From assembly GCA_024275095.1 (NCBI GenBank), contig JAJRZV010000009.1:1-7770 (forward strand): a stretch of 7,770 nucleotides of DNA. Reading direction: 5' to 3'. The DNA is from a bacterium (lineage in GTDB: Bacteria; JAJRZV01). Both the position numbers and the translations under genes were made by a program. The notes beneath the pieces were generated by a model. The model saw only the letters and a program-made list of their open reading frames with translations, did not search any database and was not told the origin of the DNA. This document shows, piece after piece, positions 1 through 6,428 of the stretch (its first letter is position 1; each line of letters begins with the position of its first letter).

Positions 1-1284
1 CTTCGGCACGATGGACGCAGCATTGGAGAACTTGTGGAACGGTTTATTGGTCGGAGAGGCAAATTACTATTTGCTGGTTTTACATTTTTTGCACTGATTC
101 TTGTTGTTGCTGTTTTTGCCAACGTGGTGGCCAAAACCTTTATCAGTCGGCCACAGGTCGCTTCCTCTTCCGCGTATTTCATCATGGCCGCGGTTGGATA
201 TGGCTTTCTCACATATCGCCTGAGAGTGAAAGGTGGTCTGTCATTTGCCATCGCTCTGTTGATGGTTGTGGGTTCAGTATACCTGGGTTTTTTGAAAGGA
301 ATTACGGGTACGTATACATTCTGGGTGATTATCCTTCTAATATATGTATATGTTGCTGCCACAGCTCCTGTGTGGATATTGCTGCAGCCCCGAGATTTTC
401 TTAACTCTATTATACTTTACGCACTTCTTGGAGCTTCAGTTGTTGGTGCATTTTTCAGTAATATTCATTTGAATATTCCGGTTTTTCGAAGTTTTACACC
501 AGGAGAAATGGACTATCTTTTTCCTTTTCTATTCGTTACTGTGGCCTGTGGAGCTGTTTCAGGTTTCCATTCCCTGGTCTCGTCGGGTACGACGTCCAAG
601 CAACTCGACCGCGAAACACATTCCCTTCCTGTGGGATATGGAATGATGCTCGTGGAGGGTTTGTTGGCCCTCGTTGCGCTGGCTGCAGCGGGGATAATGA
701 GTTTTCAGGATTACTCTCAACTCCTTCATCAGAAAGGTGGGCCGGTAATGGTTTTTGCCACCGGCGTTGGGAAATTTCTTGTGGCGCTTGGCCTGAACGT
801 TGACCAGGCGATAACTCTTTCTGCTCTTGCTGTTTCAGCCTTCGCACTTACATCACTGGACACATCCACACGCCTTGCTCGCCTGATACTGGAAGAGGTT
901 TTCATAGGCGAAGGACCTGCCGGGAAGATACGGTTTATCAGTACTTTCGTGGTGGTGATTTTCAGCGGTGCCCTTCTCCTGTCAGGCGGTGCAATTGTGC
1001 TGTGGCCCCTCTTCGGCTCGGCGAATCAACTTCTTGCCGCGCTCGCTTTGCTTGCCGTGTTCGTGTGGTTGAAAAATTCTGGACGTCTGAGCCTTTCATT
1101 CGTACGGTATCCGATGTATTTTGTTTTTTCATTTACCACAGTGAGCCTTGTTATAACCGGATATAAAAATCTTATTTCCGGACGCTATTTCCTTGCTCTG
1201 GTGGCCGGGTTGCTTTTTGCTCTGGCAACTGTACTGGTGGCTGAATCCTTACGGGTTAAGGGGGTAAATAAAGATGCGAAGTGA
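1..1284 (+). CDS. cstA: CstA-family carbon starvation transporter, 5' truncated by window edge
   Basis: C-terminal 427 residues of an inner-membrane CstA-family protein; characterised members import peptides or pyruvate under nutrient limitation. The frame is open from base 1. Its first codons read LRHDGRSIGEL, a conserved CstA stretch, so the GTG at 34 is an internal valine and the true start lies upstream. Further family motifs, numbered by codon in the window, are WILLQPRDFLN (125-135), the block FPFLFVTVACGAVSGF followed by HSLVSSGTTSKQL (174-202), TSLDTSTRLARLILEE (284-299) and LWPLFGSANQLLAAL (334-348). About ten hydrophobic segments span the remainder, ending in a short basic tail. The C-terminal part is much shorter than that of the roughly 700-residue E. 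coli CstA, so this is the compact form. Its last 11 bases overlap cdsA, implying co-transcription. Substrate cannot be told from sequence. Family assignment is secure. Confidence 0.93.
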   Translation, partial: LRHDGRSIGELVERFIGRRGKLLFAGFTFFALILVVAVFANVVAKTFISRPQVASSSAYFIMAAVGYGFLTYRLRVKGGLSFAIALLMVVGSVYLGFLKGITGTYTFWVIILLIYVYVAATAPVWILLQPRDFLNSIILYALLGASVVGAFFSNIHLNIPVFRSFTPGEMDYLFPFLFVTVACGAVSGFHSLVSSGTTSKQLDRETHSLPVGYGMMLVEGLLALVALAAAGIMSFQDYSQLLHQKGGPVMVFATGVGKFLVALGLNVDQAITLSALAVSAFALTSLDTSTRLARLILEEVFIGEGPAGKIRFISTFVVVIFSGALLLSGGAIVLWPLFGSANQLLAALALLAVFVWLKNSGRLSLSFVRYPMYFVFSFTTVSLVITGYKNLISGRYFLALVAGLLFALATVLVAESLRVKGVNKDAK

Positions 1285-2068
1285 ACTCACAAGGCGTGTA
1301 GTCACTGCAATTGTTGCAATTCCACTGTTACTGGTCCTGTTGTGGCTTGGAGGGTACTACTTTATTGGTCTGCTGGCGGTGCTTTCTTTTATTTTTTTTA
1401 AAGAGGCCAACAACCTTGCCCAAAAGTCAGGTGGCGGATTCGCGCATCTTCTCTGCTGGGTTATGGTATGCATGGTGATGGTTGGTATGCACATGAGAAT
1501 TGAAATTACGCTTTTTTACATTTGGGGAGCTTTTTTCATTATTCTTTCTACGGCACTTTTCAAGTCATCCCCCTACTACGCTCTTGTACACGGTGTGTTC
1601 TACTACCTTTACGGAGCCCTGGGATTTGGTCATGCCGTGTTGATGAGGGACGCCGACGAGGGCTTGTTGTGGTTGATATACGTCCTTGCTGCCACTTTTA
1701 TGGCGGATACGGGTGCTTATTTTGCAGGCAAAGCTTTTGGCAGGCACAAACTCGCTCCATCAATTTCTCCGGGTAAATCGTGGGAAGGCGTGGCTGGAGG
1801 TGTTATTCTTTCTTATATAACCATGATTGTGGCGGTATTTCTCTTCAGGGGGCGATGGGAATTGGTGTGGACGTTGATTTTTGCAGTCTTAATCACATTT
1901 GCAGGACTTGCCGGTGATCTTGCAGAATCTGCTATCAAAAGGCGTGCAGGCGTAAAGGATTCGGGCACGTTTTTCCCGGGGCACGGTGGTGTCATGGATC
2001 GGGTGGATAGCCTTATGGTGAACATTCCACTGGCTTATTACTTTTTCAGGCTTGCCGGAGTAATGTAA
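1274..2068 (+). CDS. cdsA: Phosphatidate cytidylyltransferase (CDP-diglyceride synthase)
   Basis: Integral membrane enzyme that converts phosphatidic acid and CTP to CDP-diacylglycerol and pyrophosphate, the entry step to bacterial phospholipids. At 264 residues it has normal length for the family. The CDS signature is complete at residues 219-245: S219, K222-R223, K228-D229, G236-H237-G238-G239, D242-R243 and D245 are all in register. A second conserved block, ADTGAYFAGK (144-153) then SPGKSWEG (165-172), precedes it. Hydrophobic segments fill residues 9-42, 57-95, 103-122, 130-143, 175-191 and 198-212. The ATG start is preceded by AAGGGGG at 1258-1264 with nine bases of spacing. The gene overlaps cstA by 11 bases and lies two bases before the DUF4388 gene. 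Its common neighbours (uppS, frr, dxr, rseP) are not seen here. Whether a second cdsA exists elsewhere is unknown. Confidence 0.96.
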   Translation: MRSELTRRVVTAIVAIPLLLVLLWLGGYYFIGLLAVLSFIFFKEANNLAQKSGGGFAHLLCWVMVCMVMVGMHMRIEITLFYIWGAFFIILSTALFKSSPYYALVHGVFYYLYGALGFGHAVLMRDADEGLLWLIYVLAATFMADTGAYFAGKAFGRHKLAPSISPGKSWEGVAGGVILSYITMIVAVFLFRGRWELVWTLIFAVLITFAGLAGDLAESAIKRRAGVKDSGTFFPGHGGVMDRVDSLMVNIPLAYYFFRLAGVM

Positions 2069-2070
2069 GT

Positions 2071-3210
2071 ATGAGTCTTGTTGGAAATCTGGAAGACCTC
2101 GGACTTGCGGAAATTCTTCAGATCATTAACCTCAGTCGCAAGTCCGGTTTGCTCAACATCGAAAATGAAGGGAAAAGTTATGTTATCGTGTTCAGGAACG
2201 GTCAGGTGATCTCTGCGTATGAGAAGGACTCAAAGCGCCATCTGGGTCACGCGGTGATTGAGAGAGATATTATGACCATCGAGGAGTTCAATGAACTGGC
2301 ACGAATGTTTAAGGAAAAAGGACAGAAGAACGAAACGCTTAAAGAATTTATCATCCGTAAATCGGATGTGCCGCGTGAACTTATAGAGGATGCTGTGGTT
2401 GAAGAGGTAGAGGAGATTGTTTTCAAAGTCTTCAGTTTCAAGGAAGGAAAGTTTTCATTTGAACTGATAGAGGACGACCGGGAGATCTTCCAAAAGATAC
2501 CCAAAGGAATTCCGTACCTGGATTCGGGACTTAACCCTCAGTACCTGGCAATGGAAGCCGTTCGAATTCGAGAAGAGGCTTTTCGTGGTATAGGAGAGCC
2601 GGAAAAAGCCCGGAAAGAAGGAAGCGGTGAGGAGAAATACGAGCGGCTGGAGTTCAGTGAACTTGACTCTTACGATTTCAGCGGGGACATGGGGTATGAC
2701 CAGTGGTCCCTCCTGCGGTCTTTTATCTACGAACTCGCACTTCCGGGAGGCTCAGCCGATGTCAGCCTCATGGTACTTCGGTTCGCAGGAGAGATGTTCA
2801 GACGAGCTGTAATATTCGCCGTTCGAAGAGAGAAGTTTATCGGTGTGGGTGCAGTGGCTGAGGGGGATTCCGGAGTAGACCCGGAAGGGGTGAAAAAGAT
2901 CGTTATCGGCCTGGGCGAGGAATCCATACTCAAAGATGCGTATGTTCAGAAGAGGCCTGTAAAGCGCCGGTTACTGGAAAGCGGCGGGGATCGAATGCTC
3001 ATACAGGCACTTGGAGGTTATGAACCTGCAGAGTCCTATGCAGCACCTCTTATAGTGGCAGGAAGGGTTGCTGCCGTTATTTACTGCGATAATGCCCCAG
3101 ATACCAAGGAGGTTGGTGATACAAGCGCTCTTGAGGTTTTTATGTTGCAAGCAGGACTTGTGATGGAGAAAATGTTACTGGAGAAAAAAATTAAAGAAAA
3201 ACTTCAATAA
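2071..3210 (+). CDS. DUF4388 (PATAN-like) plus GAF-like domain protein
   Basis: 379-residue soluble protein with no signal peptide or membrane segment. Residues 1-135 look like a DUF4388/PATAN domain: the opening MSLVGNLEDLGLAEILQIIN, then SRKSGLLNIENEGKS and the strand IVFRNGQVISAY are typical, followed by helices ending near EEVEEIVFKVFSFKEGKFSF. Residues about 170-205 are a charged linker. Residues about 208-365 resemble a GAF-like sensory fold, with SYAAPLIVAGRVAAVIYCDN (322-341) matching the usual 'PL-GRV-GV-Y-DN' pattern. The end, KMLLEKKIKEKLQ, is a basic helix. PATAN domains are known from cyanobacterial PatA-type regulators, where they are fused to a receiver; here the receiver is the separate next gene. 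ATG start two bases after cdsA, with GGAG at 2057-2060. Likely a regulatory or output partner of the CheA/CheY pair (inference). The ligand of the GAF-like domain, if any, is unknown. Confidence 0.8.
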   Translation: MSLVGNLEDLGLAEILQIINLSRKSGLLNIENEGKSYVIVFRNGQVISAYEKDSKRHLGHAVIERDIMTIEEFNELARMFKEKGQKNETLKEFIIRKSDVPRELIEDAVVEEVEEIVFKVFSFKEGKFSFELIEDDREIFQKIPKGIPYLDSGLNPQYLAMEAVRIREEAFRGIGEPEKARKEGSGEEKYERLEFSELDSYDFSGDMGYDQWSLLRSFIYELALPGGSADVSLMVLRFAGEMFRRAVIFAVRREKFIGVGAVAEGDSGVDPEGVKKIVIGLGEESILKDAYVQKRPVKRRLLESGGDRMLIQALGGYEPAESYAAPLIVAGRVAAVIYCDNAPDTKEVGDTSALEVFMLQAGLVMEKMLLEKKIKEKLQ

Positions 3211-3214
3211 ATCC

Positions 3215-3224
3215 AGGTGGGGAG
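3215..3224 (+). promoter_or_regulatory. Ribosome-binding site deciding the cheY GTG start
   Basis: The purine-rich run AGGTGGGGAG sits in the only gap longer than two bases in this operon (14 bases, 3211-3224) and leads straight into the GTG at 3225. Spacing is short: about four bases from AGGTGG. The alternative in-frame GTG at 3243 has GGAGAGG nine bases upstream, but starting there would remove the residues just before the first receiver beta strand, so 3225 is preferred. Confidence 0.6.
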
Positions 3225-3608
3225 GTGGAGAGGAAGAAAAAAGTGCTTGTTGTCGAAGATTCCCGGATTACTCGAGACCTCATTGTGGCGACTATTGAGG
3301 AAGGGACGGGAGCTCAGGTCGTGCAGGCCGAAAACGGTTTTCGCGCTTTAAAGTTGATTCCTGCGGAAGGCCCTTTCGACCTGATGGTATTCGACATTAA
3401 TATGCCCGATATCAACGGGCTCGAGTTGGTACGTTTCGTCAGAGAAAGTGAGCATCTGAGGGACGTGCCAGTGATTATCGTTTCCACCGAAGGTAAAAAA
3501 AGCGATATCCAGCGGGGTTTCCAGGCAGGAGCTGACGATTATATCGTGAAGCCCTTTTCCACGGAGCAGCTTTTGAATGTAGTGAAAAAATACCTTGGGA
3601 ACAGGTAA
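3225..3608 (+). CDS. cheY: CheY-like single-domain response regulator
   Basis: 127-residue stand-alone receiver domain, the likely phosphoryl acceptor of the CheA encoded next. The acidic pocket is E11-D12, the phosphorylated aspartate is D57 in FDINMPDINGLEL, the switch hydroxyl residue is S87 (threonine in E. coli CheY), the aromatic switch is Y106, and the invariant lysine is K109 before P110. Numbering of D57, 87, Y106 and K109 matches E. coli CheY. There is no output domain, so it must act by protein contact. GTG start, 14 bases after the DUF4388 gene. The stop TAA shares its last A with the cheA ATG, giving translational coupling. The target could be a flagellar switch, a pilus motor or the neighbouring DUF4388 protein; the sequence does not decide. 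No phosphatase gene (CheZ, CheC or CheX) is present in the window. Confidence 0.93.
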   Translation: MERKKKVLVVEDSRITRDLIVATIEEGTGAQVVQAENGFRALKLIPAEGPFDLMVFDINMPDINGLELVRFVRESEHLRDVPVIIVSTEGKKSDIQRGFQAGADDYIVKPFSTEQLLNVVKKYLGNR

Positions 3609-5614
3609 TGTCGGACCCGTTAGACAGTGCATACAAGGAATTTATTGCTGAATGTGAAGAGCATATAGAGGAACTTTACCGGAACATAGATGAACTCGAG
3701 TCTGCCGTTAGCGGGGGCAAGCGAATCGACCCCGATGTATTGAATGCAATGTTCAGGGCTGCCCATTCCCTCAAGGGCGTTTCCGGAATGTTCGGGTTTG
3801 AAACGCTCAGTAAACTCAGCCACGATCTGGAGAACATTCTTGATGAGTTGCGTCTGGGTAAGAGGCAGGCAACCCAAACGTTTATCGGCCATCTTTACGA
3901 TGCAGTGGATGCTTTGAGGAAAATACTTGCAGCGGGGAAGGAGGATGCGCTTTCGGACGAGGTGCGGCGCGAGGCAGTGAACATAATAGATCAGCTCATG
4001 AAAACACGGGAAGAAGAGTCCCCCAAAGGCATAGAAGAATCGGGTTATGACGTGCCCGAACGAATTGTATCTGTAATGACTGAATACGAAGAACACCGCC
4101 TCAGGGAAAACATGCGCATGGGGATGAACCTCTATCTTCTTAAGGCGGTGTTTGACCTCGAGGATTTTGACGAGAGGCTGAACCTTCTCAACGAACGGAT
4201 CAAGCAGGACGGGGGCGAGGTGATATCCACACTTCCCAGTGCTGATGAAGTGGAGCCTGGAAAGATTAAATTTGAATTGCTTGTGGGTACAGAGAGTGCT
4301 CTGGAAGAGGTTAAAAAGAAACTATCGGATTTTAAAATTGAAATAGAAGAGCTGAAAAAGAAGGCAGAGGTTCCACCTGCCCCTGCCCCCCCGGTTGAAG
4401 AGAAGCCTCCGCCTCCTCCCACAGAAACACCCGTGCATACAACCCAGTTTTTGAGAGTAGAGATCTACAGGCTTGATGAAATTATGAATGTAGTCGGTGA
4501 GTTGTTTCTTGCAAGAACAGCAGTGGGACGCCTGCTGGAGAGGTGGAAAAGAGAAGGGAAAGATACCGAGGATATACTCGAGCTTGAGCGTATTGAGAGA
4601 AGCATGGAAAGAAACCTCAACGATTTGCGCGAGCGCATAATGGAAATTCGCATGATACCGGTGAAATCACTTTTTGATCGGGTTACGCGTGCAGTCAAGA
4701 AGATTGCGAGAGAGATGAAAAAGGACATCGTTATTGAATATTCAGGTGAAGAGACAAAACTGGATAAGTTCATCATAGAGGAACTTATGGACCCCCTCAT
4801 GCATATCATCAGGAACTCCATTGACCATGGATTGGAATCGCCTGAAGAACGCATGCTGGCCGGAAAACCAGAAACAGGCCGTATTTCCCTTCTTGCATAT
4901 CAAAAAGGCAATCACGTGGTAATTGAAGTGGAGGATGACGGTCGAGGTATCGACGTGGAAAAGATTAGAGCCAAAGCAGTGGAAAAAGGGCTCATAGGGC
5001 GTGGGGAGGTTATCTCGGAGGAGGAATTGCTTAACCTTATATTCATGCCGGGATTCAGCACCAAGGATGAGGTAAGCATGATTTCCGGGCGGGGAGTGGG
5101 TCTTGATGTGGTGGCGGATAAGATAAAGGGTCTTCGGGGTATTGTGGAGGTAAAGACGAAGAAAGGTGAAATGACGCGTTTCGTACTTACCCTGCCCATG
5201 ACATTGGCCATTATTCAGGCCCTTCTCATCAAGATCGGGGAAAGGGAGTTCGGTATTCCTATTACGGCTGTTCATGAGACCATTGAATATGAAAGTTCCA
5301 TACTTCGAGCCGTGGAAGGTAGGGAGGTGGTTTTGCTCAGGGATGAAACCATTCCCATACTGAATCTGGAGCAAATGTTTTCTTTTTCAACAGATGGCTA
5401 TGAGCCCCGATTTCTCATTATTACAGGAATGGGAGACCGTAAGGTGGGCATCCCTGTAACCGACCTTATAGGTCGCAGTGATGTAGTGATTAAAAGTCTG
5501 GGTGGAGTGTTCAAAAATTTGAAGGGAATCGCAGGAGCTGCTGATCTGGGAGAGGATCGGATTGTCCTGATCCTGGATGTAACCTCGTTGCTGGAAGAAG
5601 TGGTGAGGGTGTGA
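3608..5614 (+). CDS. cheA: Chemosensory histidine kinase CheA
   Basis: 668-residue cytoplasmic kinase of chemosensory arrays that autophosphorylates and passes phosphate to CheY. P1 (HPt) spans about 1-125 with phosphorylated H53 in AAHSLKG. Residues about 150-252 form a second small domain in the place of P2 (NLYLLKAVFDL, then GGEVISTLP and KIKFELLVGTES). A proline-rich linker follows at 256-275. P3, the dimerisation helices, covers about 281-350. P4, the ATPase domain, covers about 351-530: N box IIRNSIDHG (401-408 region, N403), G1 box DDGRGID (443-449), F box FMPGFSTKDEV and G2 box SGRGVGLDVV (493-502). P5, the CheW-like coupling domain, runs from about 531 to 665. All catalytic motifs look intact. 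The start overlaps the cheY stop by one base, with GGGA at 3597-3600. The last codons GTG AGG GTG also provide the ribosome-binding site of the next gene. Assignment is secure; the output pathway is not. Confidence 0.97.
   Translation: MSDPLDSAYKEFIAECEEHIEELYRNIDELESAVSGGKRIDPDVLNAMFRAAHSLKGVSGMFGFETLSKLSHDLENILDELRLGKRQATQTFIGHLYDAVDALRKILAAGKEDALSDEVRREAVNIIDQLMKTREEESPKGIEESGYDVPERIVSVMTEYEEHRLRENMRMGMNLYLLKAVFDLEDFDERLNLLNERIKQDGGEVISTLPSADEVEPGKIKFELLVGTESALEEVKKKLSDFKIEIEELKKKAEVPPAPAPPVEEKPPPPPTETPVHTTQFLRVEIYRLDEIMNVVGELFLARTAVGRLLERWKREGKDTEDILELERIERSMERNLNDLRERIMEIRMIPVKSLFDRVTRAVKKIAREMKKDIVIEYSGEETKLDKFIIEELMDPLMHIIRNSIDHGLESPEERMLAGKPETGRISLLAYQKGNHVVIEVEDDGRGIDVEKIRAKAVEKGLIGRGEVISEEELLNLIFMPGFSTKDEVSMISGRGVGLDVVADKIKGLRGIVEVKTKKGEMTRFVLTLPMTLAIIQALLIKIGEREFGIPITAVHETIEYESSILRAVEGREVVLLRDETIPILNLEQMFSFSTDGYEPRFLIITGMGDRKVGIPVTDLIGRSDVVIKSLGGVFKNLKGIAGAADLGEDRIVLILDVTSLLEEVVRV
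4373..4432 (+). other. Proline-rich linker in CheA between P2-like domain and P3
   Basis: Residues 256-275 of CheA hold eleven prolines mixed with alanine, glutamate and threonine. They separate the P2-like domain from the dimerisation domain and probably form a stiff, extended tether that lets P1 reach the ATPase domain. The coding strand contains a run of seven C at 4386-4392, but the frame stays open across it. Confidence 0.75.
5605..5609 (+). promoter_or_regulatory. Ribosome-binding site deciding the ATPase start
   Basis: GAGGG lies seven bases before the ATG at 5617, and only one base before the GTG at 5611 that would give the longest open frame. Spacing and the family's usual N-terminus (M-Y-x-x-F-Y-G-L) both favour ATG 5617. 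The site is encoded by the last codons of cheA. Confidence 0.8.
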
Positions 5615-5616
5615 AT

Positions 5617-6426
5617 ATGTATGAAAGTTTTTACGGACTTGATGCCAAGCCTTTCTCCAAAACTCCCGACCCTGAATTTCTCTACATGAGCAAACAGCAT
5701 GCGGAAGCTCTTGCACGTCTGCAATTCGCAGCCGAAGAGAAGGAAATCATGGTTCTTACCGGTGAAATAGGAACGGGGAAGACGACTCTTTCAAGGGCTC
5801 TGTTTGATTCCCTGGGGGATTCGTATAAAAAGATTCTCATCATCAATCCAGTACTTTCTCCATACCAGTTTTTAAGGGTGCTCGCCAGGCGTCTGGGTGT
5901 TTCTCAGCTTCCGAGGTCGAGAAGTGAACTGTCAGAAAAAATTCAGGAGGCTTTTTTCGAATTTTTTGAACAGGGAATCACGCCAGTTATTGTAGTGGAC
6001 GAGGCACAACTCATACCTGGTAAACCTACTTTTGATGAGATACGCCTGCTCACCAATTTTCAGCTGGATGATACGAACCTCTTTTGTTTGATTCTTGTCG
6101 GACAGCCGGAACTCAACCGGAGGTTAAGGCACCCTGCATACCGGGCACTCAGCCAGCGTTTCGGCCTCCGTTTTCACCTTGATCCTCTGAGCCTTGATGA
6201 GACGCGGGAATACATCAAGTTTCGCTTGGAGAAAGCAGGGGGCACGCTGGATGTTTTTTCTGAAAACGCTGTGGAACTGATTTATAAATATTCCGGGGGT
6301 ATTCCCAGGGTCATCAACAACATTGCATCCGCATGCCTCATAGAAGGTTTTGCTCGAGAGGAGAGAGTAATATCTCCTGACGTGGTTGAAGATGTTGTTT
6401 CAGATCTTGGGCTGAAAGAGGATTGA
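5617..6426 (+). CDS. ExeA/GspA-type AAA+ ATPase (ATPase domain only)
   Basis: 269-residue cytoplasmic P-loop ATPase. The N-terminus MYESFYGLDAKPFSKTPDP is the hallmark opening of the ExeA/GspA family. Walker A is GEIGTGKTT (49-57), Walker B is VIVVDEAQ (124-131), the sensor-1 region is LILVGQPEL (158-166), R177 or R181 in YRALSQRFG may be the arginine finger, and SGGIPRVINN (226-235) is the sensor-2 segment. ExeA of type II secretion carries a transmembrane segment and a peptidoglycan-binding region after the ATPase; both are absent, so this is the short form also found in exopolysaccharide/exosortase loci and resembling TnsC/TniB-like ATPases. It begins two bases after cheA and ends two bases before cheW, so it is part of the chemosensory operon. 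The start is ATG 5617 rather than GTG 5611. Its role here is unknown; an energy-using effector or assembly factor controlled by the pathway is one inference. Confidence 0.88.
   Translation: MYESFYGLDAKPFSKTPDPEFLYMSKQHAEALARLQFAAEEKEIMVLTGEIGTGKTTLSRALFDSLGDSYKKILIINPVLSPYQFLRVLARRLGVSQLPRSRSELSEKIQEAFFEFFEQGITPVIVVDEAQLIPGKPTFDEIRLLTNFQLDDTNLFCLILVGQPELNRRLRHPAYRALSQRFGLRFHLDPLSLDETREYIKFRLEKAGGTLDVFSENAVELIYKYSGGIPRVINNIASACLIEGFAREERVISPDVVEDVVSDLGLKED
6418..6421 (+). promoter_or_regulatory. Ribosome-binding site deciding the first cheW start
   Basis: GAGG (within AAGAGGAT) lies seven bases before ATG 6429. The longest open frame would begin at TTG 6423, immediately adjacent to this site and overlapping the upstream stop, which is too close for initiation. 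ATG 6429 is therefore chosen. Confidence 0.8.
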
Positions 6427-6428
6427 GC

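Noticed and set aside
34-36. GTG as the start of cstA
   Set aside because: Eleven upstream codons in frame match the conserved CstA stretch, so this is an internal valine and the gene begins before the window.
1392-1399. Run of eight T in cdsA as a possible slippage or phase-variation site
   Set aside because: The frame is intact, the run encodes ordinary hydrophobic residues, and a single short run is common in such sequence. No alternative product is indicated.
1950-2070. Promoter for the chemosensory genes inside the 3' end of cdsA
   Set aside because: I looked for sigma-70, sigma-54 and flagellar sigma-28 type boxes and found no convincing pair with correct spacing.
3208-3227. DUF4388 and CheY genes as a broken fusion (frameshift of one PATAN-receiver gene)
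   Set aside because: The DUF4388 gene ends with a proper stop, the receiver has its own ribosome-binding site and start, and the two are in different frames with complete domains on both sides.
3620-4096. Minus-strand open frame of 158 codons opposite the CheA P1 region
   Set aside because: The plus strand has clear HPt conservation; the antisense product shows no family pattern or ribosome-binding site that I can recognise.
4386-4392. Run of seven C in the CheA proline-rich linker as a phase-variable switch
   Set aside because: Explained by proline and alanine codons in a linker; both flanking domains are in the same frame. Only population sequencing could show variation.
4742-5374. Long minus-strand open frame (210 codons) within cheA
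   Set aside because: It lies wholly opposite the conserved P4/P5 region of cheA, has no recognisable domain, and looks like a shadow of plus-strand codon usage.
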